Source: Siculibacillus lacustris (GTDB lineage: Bacteria > Pseudomonadota > Alphaproteobacteria > Rhizobiales > Ancalomicrobiaceae). From it: 35,856 nucleotides of DNA. A program made the position numbers and the translations under genes. This document shows positions 8,284 to 15,765 of this stretch, piece after piece; positions within the stretch are counted from its first letter, which is position 1; each line of letters begins with the position of its first letter. Under the pieces are notes generated by a model. The model saw nothing but the letters and a program-made list of their open reading frames with translations, had not been told where the DNA came from and did not search any database. The stretch lies in contig NZ_SJFN01000042.1 of NCBI RefSeq assembly GCF_004328075.1, forward strand, positions 1 to 35,856, given 5' to 3'.

Positions 8284-9788
8284 TCGAGGTGGAGGTCGCA
8301 CGGATCCTCGAAGGCGCGCTGGCACGCCACCGGGCGGGGGCGTGGCGCGAGGCCCTGGCCGACTACGGCCGGGTGCTGGCGGCCCATCCGACCCATCCCG
8401 ACGCGCTCAATCTGGCGGCCTCGGCGCTGCGCTCGAGCGGCGATCTCGCCGGCGCCCTGGGGCTCGCCCGGCGGGCGGCGGCGGCGGCGCCGCAGCGCGC
8501 CGACGTCCATTACAATCTCGGCAATGCGCTCAGCGCCGCCGGTGCCCTCGACGAGGCGGGCGCGGCCTTCGCGCGGGCCCTCGACCTCGCCTCCGACCAT
8601 GCCGACGCGGCGGCCAATCTCGGCATCGTCTCGATGCGCCGCGGCGACGGGCGGGCGGCGGAGGCGGCCTATCGCCGAGCCCTGGCGATCGATCCCGGCC
8701 ACCGCATCGCCGGGCTCAACCTCGCCAATCTGGTCGGCGACCAGGGGGCGACCGAGGCGGCGATCGAGTTGGCCCGCCGCGTGGTGCGCGACCATCCCGA
8801 TCTCGCCGAAGGGCACTACGACCTGTCGCTGCTGCTCTTGCGACGCGGCGATCTCACCACCGGTTTTTCCGAATACGAATGGCGCTGGCGCACCGCCGAC
8901 TTCTCCTCGCCGGTGCGCCATGCCGATCGGCCCGACTGGGACGGCCGGCCGATGGCCGGCAAGCGCCTGCTGATTCATGCCGAACAGGGGCTCGGCGACA
9001 CGATCCAATTCGTGCGCCTGCTGCCGCTCGCCGCCTCGCTCGGGGCGCAGGTGACGCTCGAGGCGCCGAGCGTGCTGGTGGCGCTGCTCCAGGGCGTCGC
9101 CGGCGCCGAGGAGGTGACCGATCGGGTCGAGGCCGGCCTGTTCGATGCCCAGGCGCCGCTGCTCGGGCTGCCCCATCGGCTCGGCCTGACGCTCGGATCG
9201 ATGCCGGCGACGGTGCCGTATCTTTCCGCCGATCCGGACCGCGTGGCGCGCTGGCGCGAGCGGTTGGCGCCCGACGGACGCCTCCTCGTCGGGGTCGGCT
9301 GGCGCGGCAATCCGGCGTCGCCCGCCGATCGCGGCCGCAGCCTCGCCGATCCGGCGCAACTGGCGTCGCTCGCCGCCGAGGGACGGCGGTTGATCGCGCT
9401 GCAGAAACTCGACCGCGAGGCGCTCGAACCGGCGGCGACCCCGAGCGGCTGGCGGGTGGCGACGGGGGGGATCGAGATCGAACATCCCGGGCCGGACTTC
9501 GATGCCGGACGCGATGCCTTCCTCGACAGCGCCGCGGTGATGACCTTGGTCGACCGGGTGGTGGTGGTCGACACCGCGCTCGCCCATCTCGCCGGGGCGC
9601 TGGCGCGGCCGACCTCGCTGCTCCTCAAGTCGGTGGCCGACTGGCGCTGGCTGGAGGGCCGCAGCGACAGCCCGCACTATCCGACGCTGGAGCTGCACCG
9701 CCAGACGATCGCCGGCGACTTCACCGGGCCGATCGCCCAGGCCGCGGTGCGGCTCGCCGGGCTCAGGCCGCGGCGCGGCGGAGCATGA
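8280..9788 (+). CDS. Single-module TPR / GT9-like glycosyltransferase
   Basis: 502 residues. The ATG at 8280 overlaps the TGA of the triple-module gene (ATGA, 8280-8283), which indicates translational coupling and sets the start; the open frame continues upstream but without coding logic. TPR helices fill about residues 1-195, followed by a GT9-like domain with E-Q-G-L-G-D-T-I-Q-F (near 234), G-W-R-G-N-P (near 338; W-Q-G-N-P in the sister modules) and D-T-A-L-A-H-L-A-G-A-L (near 430). It is collinear with each of the three upstream modules, so it is probably the product of the same duplication series. Its 3' end overlaps the convergent methyltransferase gene by 26 bp (9763-9788). Substrate and acceptor cannot be read from the sequence. 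Confidence 0.85.
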   Translation: MIEVEVARILEGALARHRAGAWREALADYGRVLAAHPTHPDALNLAASALRSSGDLAGALGLARRAAAAAPQRADVHYNLGNALSAAGALDEAGAAFARALDLASDHADAAANLGIVSMRRGDGRAAEAAYRRALAIDPGHRIAGLNLANLVGDQGATEAAIELARRVVRDHPDLAEGHYDLSLLLLRRGDLTTGFSEYEWRWRTADFSSPVRHADRPDWDGRPMAGKRLLIHAEQGLGDTIQFVRLLPLAASLGAQVTLEAPSVLVALLQGVAGAEEVTDRVEAGLFDAQAPLLGLPHRLGLTLGSMPATVPYLSADPDRVARWRERLAPDGRLLVGVGWRGNPASPADRGRSLADPAQLASLAAEGRRLIALQKLDREALEPAATPSGWRVATGGIEIEHPGPDFDAGRDAFLDSAAVMTLVDRVVVVDTALAHLAGALARPTSLLLKSVADWRWLEGRSDSPHYPTLELHRQTIAGDFTGPIAQAAVRLAGLRPRRGGA

Positions 9789-10446
9789 AGCCCCAGTAGC
9801 GGTCGGGGCCGATCGCCAGCTCGAAGTCGACGTCGAAATGCACCACCTGATCGAAGCCGCTGCGCTGCATCAGCCGCAGCCACATGCGGTGGCCGAGCAC
9901 GCTGTAGTGGTTGGGGTTGTTCTCGTGACCCGAGGCGGTGTCGGGCGAGGGCACCTCGACATAGCCGACGCCGCCGGGCTTCATGACCCGGAAGATCTCC
10001 GACAGGGTGAAGAACGGCATGATCGAATGCTCGATGGCGTGGCGGCACCACACCATGTCGAAGGACGCGTCGGGGAAGTCGAGATAGTGGAGATCCATCT
10101 CGCGCACGTCGTGGCCGGCGGCGCGACAGACCGCGACATCTTCGCCCAGCGCGATGCCGGTCGCCACCAGACCGTCCCTCGCGAACAGCCGCAGCGCCAG
10201 ACCCTGGCCACAGCCGACGTCGAGCACCGTGGCGCCGGCCGGCAGCGGATGGGCCGCCTTGAAGCGCGCGTAGACCTTGGCGGTGACCTCGTCGTGGGCC
10301 GGCGACGGTTCTTCCGGGTAGACGTCGCCGCGCAGGCGCGCCAGGAAGGCGGCGAGGCGGGCGGCCGGGGCGGGAATCGCCGCCGGGGCGGCGGTGTCGG
10401 GCGCGGCGGTCTTGCGGCGGCCGGTCGGCTTGGCAGGGGTCGACAT
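9763..10446 (-). CDS. Class I SAM-dependent methyltransferase
   Basis: 227 residues from the ATG at 10446. This start has GGAG at a 6-nt spacing; the in-frame ATG two codons earlier (10452) has that GGAG almost touching it and is less likely. Motif I is V-L-D-V-G-C-G-Q-G (SAM binding), followed by an acidic motif and F-D-M-V-W-C-R-H-A-I-E-H, as in Methyltransf_11 proteins; a lysine- and proline-rich N-terminal tail of about 60 residues precedes it. It starts 11 bp after the stop of the GT4 gene and is certainly co-transcribed with it. A role in methylating a sugar or lipid-linked glycan is inferred from the neighbours only. Confidence 0.85.
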   Translation of the reverse strand: MSTPAKPTGRRKTAAPDTAAPAAIPAPAARLAAFLARLRGDVYPEEPSPAHDEVTAKVYARFKAAHPLPAGATVLDVGCGQGLALRLFARDGLVATGIALGEDVAVCRAAGHDVREMDLHYLDFPDASFDMVWCRHAIEHSIMPFFTLSEIFRVMKPGGVGYVEVPSPDTASGHENNPNHYSVLGHRMWLRLMQRSGFDQVVHFDVDFELAIGPDRYWGFMLRRAAA

Positions 10447-10457
10447 GGGCATCTCCG

Positions 10458-11648
10458 TCAGGCGAGCGACAGGACGATCCGCTTCATCGCGGCGGCGGTG
10501 CGGCTCCAGGTGAGGTCGGCGAGCATTTCGGCGCCGCCGGCGCCGCGGCGGCGGGCCTCGGCGCGGTCGGCGTGGGCCTGTTCGAGGGCCTCGACGATGT
10601 CGTCGACCGAGCTCTCACCCCAGCCGGCGGTGCCGCCGACCGCGGCGCCGGCGCCGGCCACCGCGGTCTGACGCCGCAGCGGGAAGCAGGCGTCGTCGTC
10701 GATCAGGTCGAGATGGCCGGTGTTGGCGGAGAGGATGGTCGGCACGCCGCAGGCCATGCATTCCATGGCGACCAGATTGGTGCCGCCCTCGGAGCGATTG
10801 GGGAACAGGGCGACGTCCATCTCGCGCAGGATCGGCGGCATGAAGGCATTGGGCACCGCGCCGAGGTCGAGGAACTGATCGTCGGCGATGCCGTTAGCCC
10901 GCGCCCAGGCGGCGGTGTCGACCGCCTTGCCGTTCGCGTCGAAGGGAATCGGCGCGGCCCGGCCGGACTGGTCGAGGGTGCGGGCGAACTGCGGCCACGG
11001 GCTGTGCCAAGCGGTGACCAGCAGGGCTTCCGGGTGGCGGCGGGCGAAGCGGGCGAAGGCGGCGACCACCAGATCCTGGCCCTTGCGCAGTTCGAGCTTG
11101 CCGCCGGAGAACACCAGGAAGCGATCGGCCTGGGTGCCGAGGCGCGGGGCGGGGTGGAACAGGGTCGGATCGATGCCCTGGATCACCGTGGTGACGTTGT
11201 CGAGCCCGTATTCGCGCAGGATCTTTTCGTTCCAGGTCGAGCCGGCGACGATCAGTTTGAAGGCCTTGGCCCGGGCGAGGGTCTCGGCGTCCATCTGCGG
11301 CACTTCGAAGAACACCACGCCGACGTCGGGGCTGCCCGACAGGCGCACGCCGTGGGCGCCGGGGGTGGTGCGGAAGTCGTTGCCGAGGGCGGCGAGCAGC
11401 GGCGAATCGACGGTGATGGTGCGGCCGGCGCGAGTGCCGAGGTCGGCGACCAACTGGCCGGAACGGATCACGAAGGGATCGAGGGCGCGGCGGCGCAGCT
11501 TGTCGACGGCGATCTGGTCCTCGCCGATCGGGAACGAACAGAAGGCCTGGAGATCGGGATCGGCGGCCCAGTGCAGGGCGAGGTTGAGGCCGTAGACCCC
11601 CCAGCCGAAGAAACTGGAGATGCCCCAATGGATGATCACCCGCCGCAT
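10458..11648 (-). CDS. GT4-family (GT-B) glycosyltransferase
   Basis: 396 residues. The C-terminal Glycos_transf_1 domain is clear: F-S-G-G-K-L-E-L-R-K-G-Q-D near 180, and the nucleotide-sugar-binding E-x7-E stretch F-P-N-R-S-E-G-G-T-N-L-V-A-M-E near 290-305, then A-C-G-V-P-T-I. The N-terminal half carries H-W-G-I-S-S-F-F-G-W-G-V-Y-G as the acceptor-side loop. The ATG at 11648 has GGGAGG ten bases upstream. It heads a two-gene minus-strand unit with the methyltransferase and faces the TPR-GT genes, which supports a shared glycan or glycoprotein pathway. Sugar donor and acceptor are unknown. Confidence 0.88.
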   Translation of the reverse strand: MRRVIIHWGISSFFGWGVYGLNLALHWAADPDLQAFCSFPIGEDQIAVDKLRRRALDPFVIRSGQLVADLGTRAGRTITVDSPLLAALGNDFRTTPGAHGVRLSGSPDVGVVFFEVPQMDAETLARAKAFKLIVAGSTWNEKILREYGLDNVTTVIQGIDPTLFHPAPRLGTQADRFLVFSGGKLELRKGQDLVVAAFARFARRHPEALLVTAWHSPWPQFARTLDQSGRAAPIPFDANGKAVDTAAWARANGIADDQFLDLGAVPNAFMPPILREMDVALFPNRSEGGTNLVAMECMACGVPTILSANTGHLDLIDDDACFPLRRQTAVAGAGAAVGGTAGWGESSVDDIVEALEQAHADRAEARRRGAGGAEMLADLTWSRTAAAMKRIVLSLA

Positions 11649-11766
11649 CGCAGCCCCGCCTCCCGAATCGGGTGGGACGCGCGAATCGCCGGCGCCACCC
11701 CTCGCCCCGATTCCTAGAACGCGCGGGCGGCGGCGTCGATGCGGGCGGCGCCCGCGGGGCGGGAGA

Positions 11767-11793
11767 GCGGCCGATCCGGGTCGAATCGGCCGC
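11767..11793 (-). terminator. Hairpin downstream of transaldolase
   Basis: A perfect 9-bp stem (GCGGCCGAT at 11767-11775 and ATCGGCCGC at 11785-11793) with a 9-nt loop, starting about 30 nt past the tal stop on the minus strand. No T-run follows on the minus strand, so it may be a 3'-end stabiliser or a weak terminator rather than a canonical intrinsic one. Confidence 0.45.
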
Positions 11794-11823
11794 CTCGAGG
11801 GCTAGCCAGCCTCCCGTCGACGC

Positions 11824-12783
11824 TCAGGCGTCGAGGCGGGCGGCGATCAGGGCCTTCAACTTGGCGAGATCGGCGGCGAAGGCGCGGATGCCTTCGGCGA
11901 GCTTCTCGGTCGCCATGGCGTCCTCGTTGAGGGCCCAGCGGAACGACGCCTCGTCGTGGGTGACCCAGGCCGGGGCGGGGATGGCATCGACGCCGAGGCG
12001 GCGGGGCAGATCGCCGGTGTCGGCGGCCAGCTCGTCGAGCAGCGCCGGCGAGATGGTCAGGCGGTCGCAACCGGCGAGCGCTTCGATCTCACCGACGTTG
12101 CGGAACGAGGCGCCCATCACCACGGTGGCGACGCCGCGCGCCTTGTAGGCGGCGTAGATCGAGCGCACCGAGACCACGCCCGGATCGTCTTCGGCGCCGT
12201 AGGTCTTGCCGGTCGACTTCTTGTACCAGTCGAGGATGCGGCCGACGAAGGGCGAGATCAGGAAGGCGCCGGCGTCGGCGCAGGCCATCGCCTGGGCGGG
12301 CGAGAACAGCAGGGTCAGGTTGCAGTCGATGCCTTCGCGCTGGAGCACTTCCGCGGCGCGGATGCCTTCCCAGGTCGAGGCGAGCTTGACCAGGATGCGC
12401 TCGCGGCCGATGCCGCGCGCCTGATAGGCGGCGATGATCGCCCGGGCCTTGGCGATCGAGGCGGCGGTGTCGAAGGACAGGTCGGCGTCGACCTCGGTCG
12501 AGACGCGGCCGGGGACCAGTTCGGTCAGCGCGGCGCCGACCGAGACGCCGAGCCGGTCGGCGACGGCGGAGACGACGGCGGCGCGATCGCCGGACTGGGT
12601 GCGCCCCCAGGCGACCGCATCGGCGACGCGGTCGGCGAAGTGCGGCAGTTCGACCGCCTTCAGCACCAGGGTCGGGTTGGTGGTGCAGTCGATCGGGCGG
12701 AGACGGCGGACCGCCTCGAAGTCGCCGGTGTCGGCGACCACGGTGGTCATGCTGCGCAACCGATCGAGTTTGGATTCCGCCAT
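11824..12783 (-). CDS. tal: Transaldolase
   Basis: 319 residues, close to the usual length of class I TalB-type transaldolases. It transfers a dihydroxyacetone unit between sedoheptulose-7-P and glyceraldehyde-3-P in the non-oxidative pentose phosphate pathway (cytosol). Signature motifs are D-C-T-T-N-P-T-L near residue 32 and [10 protein letters not shown] with the Schiff-base lysine at 133, then N-L-T-L-L-F-S and the G-A-S-F-R-N region. The frame is open for 60 more codons upstream, but the ATG at 12783 begins the family's typical S-K-L-D-R-L-R start and has GGAAAGG seven bases before it. It stands alone between the GT4 and ribB genes. Confidence 0.95.
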   Translation of the reverse strand: MAESKLDRLRSMTTVVADTGDFEAVRRLRPIDCTTNPTLVLKAVELPHFADRVADAVAWGRTQSGDRAAVVSAVADRLGVSVGAALTELVPGRVSTEVDADLSFDTAASIAKARAIIAAYQARGIGRERILVKLASTWEGIRAAEVLQREGIDCNLTLLFSPAQAMACADAGAFLISPFVGRILDWYKKSTGKTYGAEDDPGVVSVRSIYAAYKARGVATVVMGASFRNVGEIEALAGCDRLTISPALLDELAADTGDLPRRLGVDAIPAPAWVTHDEASFRWALNEDAMATEKLAEGIRAFAADLAKLKALIAARLDA

Positions 12784-13020
12784 GTTCGTGCCTTTCCAGG
12801 TCGGTGGCGACCCGGATCCGGCGGTTCGATCGTGGGCGTCGAACGCTGCTTCGGAACGGCCGCCGCACGGGGCTGCGGGGGGGCGTCGATGAGCTCGCGG
12901 ACGAGCTCTCGGCGACCGCCGGACCATGATCCCATCGCGATCGGAGATCAACAGGAAGCGCAAACAATCCGCATCGCGAAAGCTATTTCTGTTTGAGCCG
13001 CGGCGACGGGTCGCAACCGC

Positions 13021-14379
13021 TCAGTCGGAGACCGGTTCGGTTGAGGCGATCTCGATGCCGAATCCCTCGAGGCCGACGTAGCGTCGCGGCCGCGACGAGA
13101 ACAGACGGATCGAGGTGACGCCGAGGTCGCGCAGGATCTGGGCGCCGAGGCCGATCTCGCGCCAGTCCTCGACGCGGGCGGCGGCGGAGCCGTGGCCTTC
13201 GAGTTCGGCGCGGGCGAGGCTCTCGGGATCGACCGGCGCGGCGACCGGGGCGGGACGGCGATCGGCGGCGCGGGTGACCCCGACCGAACCTTCGCGCAGA
13301 TAGACGATGATGCCGCGGCCCTGGGCACCCATCCGGGCCATCAGCCGGTCGAGGCCGCGGGTCTTGCCGAAGACGTCGTCGACCACCGATTCCAGGTGCA
13401 GACGGACCGGCACGTCGCGGCCGTCACGGATGTCGCCCCACACCACCGCGAGGTGGTGCATCGGATCGAAGGCGGTGGCGTAGGTGACGGCGCGGGCGCG
13501 GCCGGCCGGCGTCTCGATCGACAGTTCGGCGATGCGCTCGACCAGGCGGTCGTTGCGCTGGCGATAGGCGATCAGCTCGGCGACCGAGACGATCTTGAGG
13601 CCATGGGCGGCGGCGAAGTCGGCGACCTGGGTGCCGCGCTTGACGGTGCCGTCGTCGTTGACCAGTTCGGACAGCACGCCGACCGGCGACAGGCCGGCCA
13701 GCCGGCACAGATCGATCGCCGCTTCGGTGTGGCCGGAGCGGATCAGCACGCCACCGTCGCGGGCGATCAGCGGGAAGACGTGGCCGGGACGGACGAAGTC
13801 GACGGCGCCGACGTTGGGATTGGTCAGCGCGCGGATGGTGTTGCAGCGCTCCTCGGCGGAGATGCCGGTGGTCATGCCGTGGCGGTGGTCGATCGATACC
13901 GTGAAGGCGGTGGCGAGCGGCGCGTCGTTGGCGGCGACCATCGGGTCGAGCCGCAGGCGATGGGCGAGGTCGCGGGTGATCGGCGCGCAGACGATGCCCG
14001 AGGTGTGGCGGATGAAGAAGGCGAGCTTCTCGGTGGTGGCGTGTTCGGCGGCGAGGATCAGATCGCCCTCGTTCTCGCGATCGGCATCGTCGGTGACGAC
14101 GACGATCTCCCCCTGTTCGAAGGCGCGGATCGCTTCGGCGACGCGGGTCTGGCTCATGGACATCTCCTGGACGACGGCGTCGCGCGGCGACAGGCCGAGA
14201 AAATCGTTGGGGGTGACGGCCTCGCCGGTGGCGAGGCTGATGCGTCGGGCGGTCTCACGCGAGATCCAGACCTCGGGATCGTTGCACAGCGCGGTCACCG
14301 CCGCCGGCGAGAGGCCGGCACGGCGCGCGAAGGCGCTGCGGGTTTCCTTGTGACGGGCGAGCCAATGGTCGAGGCGCAT
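13021..14379 (-). CDS. ribB: HTH-fused 3,4-dihydroxy-2-butanone-4-phosphate synthase with degenerate GTP cyclohydrolase II domain
   Basis: 452 residues in three parts. Residues 1-73 look like a Cro/C1-type helix-turn-helix (FARRAGLSPAAVTAL, then RRISLATGEAVTPNDF). Residues about 75-280 are RibB, which makes the four-carbon riboflavin precursor from ribulose-5-P; they contain D-R-E-N-E-G-D-L (100-107), R-H-T-S-G-I and G-H-T-E-A. Residues about 290-452 resemble GTP cyclohydrolase II, but the zinc-binding cysteines of real RibA are absent (L-H-L-E-S-V-V-D-D-V-F-G replaces the family's Cys-containing stretch), so this domain is probably catalytically dead, as in RibBX-type proteins. An internal ATG at 14157 (M75, MSQTRV) has AGGAG at ideal spacing, whereas the ATG at 14379 has no good ribosome-binding site, so two products or only the shorter 378-residue form are possible. 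Confidence 0.85.
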   Translation of the reverse strand: MRLDHWLARHKETRSAFARRAGLSPAAVTALCNDPEVWISRETARRISLATGEAVTPNDFLGLSPRDAVVQEMSMSQTRVAEAIRAFEQGEIVVVTDDADRENEGDLILAAEHATTEKLAFFIRHTSGIVCAPITRDLAHRLRLDPMVAANDAPLATAFTVSIDHRHGMTTGISAEERCNTIRALTNPNVGAVDFVRPGHVFPLIARDGGVLIRSGHTEAAIDLCRLAGLSPVGVLSELVNDDGTVKRGTQVADFAAAHGLKIVSVAELIAYRQRNDRLVERIAELSIETPAGRARAVTYATAFDPMHHLAVVWGDIRDGRDVPVRLHLESVVDDVFGKTRGLDRLMARMGAQGRGIIVYLREGSVGVTRAADRRPAPVAAPVDPESLARAELEGHGSAAARVEDWREIGLGAQILRDLGVTSIRLFSSRPRRYVGLEGFGIEIASTEPVSD

Positions 14380-14432
14380 GGCCGGACCATAGATCCGGCG
14401 GGCCTTCAGCGCAACGGAATGGTCGTTCGCTT

Positions 14433-14447
14433 TTCAGTGACACTGAA
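14433..14447. promoter_or_regulatory. 15-bp palindrome, candidate operator between ribB and FAH gene
   Basis: TTCAGTG-A-CACTGAA is a perfect 7-bp inverted repeat around one central base. It lies 54 bp upstream of the ribB ATG at 14379 and 174 bp upstream of the divergent FAH gene, in the most AT-rich part of this 241-bp intergenic region. The size and symmetry suit a dimeric HTH regulator; the HTH domain encoded at the start of the adjacent ribB is an obvious candidate (inference). I see no RFN/FMN riboswitch-like sequence here. Confidence 0.5.
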
Positions 14448-14620
14448 TATCTGCCGCGTGACCGCCCGGCGACCACCCCGTTACCATCCCGTAAACCCTC
14501 GGTGACCGCCCCGCGACGGCTGCGACGGGGCGCGACCGGACGCGCCGTGGACGGCCGGCCCGATCCGTGCGATCGAAGGGAGCGAAGGCCCGGTTCGGGC
14601 CGATGCGACGAGGTCGACAG

Positions 14621-15463
14621 ATGAAGCTGCTGCGGTACGGCGAACCCGGCCAGGAACGGCCGGGCCTTCTCGATGCGGACGGACGGATCCGCGATCTCTC
14701 CGGGGTGATCGACGATCTCGCCGGCGCGGCGCTCTCTCCGGAGAACTTGGCGCGGCTCGCCGGGCTCGATCCGACGAGCCTGCCCGTGGTCGCCGGCACG
14801 CCGCGGCTCGGACCCTGCGTCGCCGGGGTCGGCAAGTTCGTGTGCATCGGCCTCAACTATTCCGACCATGCCGCCGAGACCGGGGCCACCGTGCCGCCCG
14901 AACCGATCGTCTTCCTCAAGGCGACCTCGGCGATCACCGGGCCGAACGACCGGATCGAGATCCCGCGCGGCTCGGTCAAGACCGACTGGGAGGTCGAGCT
15001 CGGGGTGGTGATCGGCAAGACCGCCCGCTACGTCTCGGTCGAGGAGGCCTTCGACCACGTCGCCGGCTATTGCGTGGTCAACGACGTCTCGGAGCGGGCC
15101 TTCCAGATCGAACATCACGGCCAGTGGACCAAGGGCAAGTCGGCCGACACCTTCGGGCCGATCGGGCCGTGGCTGGTGACCCGCGACGAGGTCGCCGATC
15201 CGCAGGCGCTCGGGCTGTGGCTCGAGGTCGACGGGGTGCGGCGCCAGAACGGCTCGACCCGGACCATGGTCTACGGCGTCGCCTTCCTGATCTCCTACCT
15301 GTCGCGCTTCATGAGCCTGCAGCCGGGCGACATCATCTCGACCGGCACACCGCCGGGCGTCGGCATGGGCCTGAAGCCGCCGGTGTTCCTGGTGCCGGGC
15401 AACGTGGTACGCCTCGGAGTCGAAGGGCTCGGCGAACAACGACTGACGGTGGTTTCGGGTTGA
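14621..15463 (+). CDS. Fumarylacetoacetate hydrolase (FAH) family protein, 2,4-diketo-3-deoxy-L-fuconate hydrolase-like
   Basis: 280 residues, a full-length FAH-fold enzyme. The N-terminus M-K-L-L-R-Y-G-E-P-G and the blocks C-I-G-L-N-Y-S-D-H-A, D-W-E-V-E-L-G-V-V-I-G (metal-binding acidic residues), N-D-V-S-E-R-A-F-Q, G-K-S-A-D-T-F-G-P-I-G-P and S-T-G-T-P-P-G-V-G match the subgroup annotated as ureidoglycolate lyase or, biochemically, 2,4-diketo-3-deoxy-L-fuconate hydrolase. It would cleave a C-C bond in an acyl-pyruvate-type sugar-acid intermediate in the cytosol. The ATG at 14621 is chosen over the upstream in-frame 14567 because GAGG sits eight bases before it and the family starts there. 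No fuconate pathway partners are nearby, so the exact substrate is uncertain. Confidence 0.85.
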   Translation: MKLLRYGEPGQERPGLLDADGRIRDLSGVIDDLAGAALSPENLARLAGLDPTSLPVVAGTPRLGPCVAGVGKFVCIGLNYSDHAAETGATVPPEPIVFLKATSAITGPNDRIEIPRGSVKTDWEVELGVVIGKTARYVSVEEAFDHVAGYCVVNDVSERAFQIEHHGQWTKGKSADTFGPIGPWLVTRDEVADPQALGLWLEVDGVRRQNGSTRTMVYGVAFLISYLSRFMSLQPGDIISTGTPPGVGMGLKPPVFLVPGNVVRLGVEGLGEQRLTVVSG

Positions 15464-15765
15464 ACGACGCCGACCGGCCGGGCGGACGAGGGCCCGGTCG
15501 CGCGGCGGGACGGCGAGCGGCGGACGGATTCGGTCCCTCGTCGGGGTGACGTCGATGTGACGATCCCGATCAGGGCTTACCCGGAGAGAAACCCGTCGCA
15601 AACCAACGTATTATTCCAGCGCGATCGAAGCGGCGAAACAACCACGCGGTTTCGGCTCGGTCGCCGAATGGGGCATGTGCGGGTTCGTCTCGGACTCACG
15701 GGAGTGGTCCGGCGGATCCGTCGTGACGCGAGTAGTGCCGCAATTCAGACGCAACGGGTGATGGG
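15464..15765. other. Intergenic region upstream of the decarboxylase operon
   Basis: 302 bp with no convincing gene. A small open frame at 15557-15769 is arginine-rich and looks like noise. The segment 15595-15620 is AT-rich for this genome and contains TATTAT (15609-15614), a fair -10 match, but no good -35 stands 16-18 bp before it. It probably holds the decarboxylase operon promoter; I cannot place it with confidence. Confidence 0.35.

Noticed and set aside
9838-11717. Long plus-strand frames opposite the methyltransferase and GT4 genes
   Set aside because: Composition is Gly/Val/Asp/His-rich antisense noise; the minus-strand genes have clear motifs and ribosome-binding sites.
14380-14620. 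FMN (RFN) riboswitch upstream of ribB
   Set aside because: None of the conserved RFN blocks is recognisable; only the 15-bp palindrome stands out.
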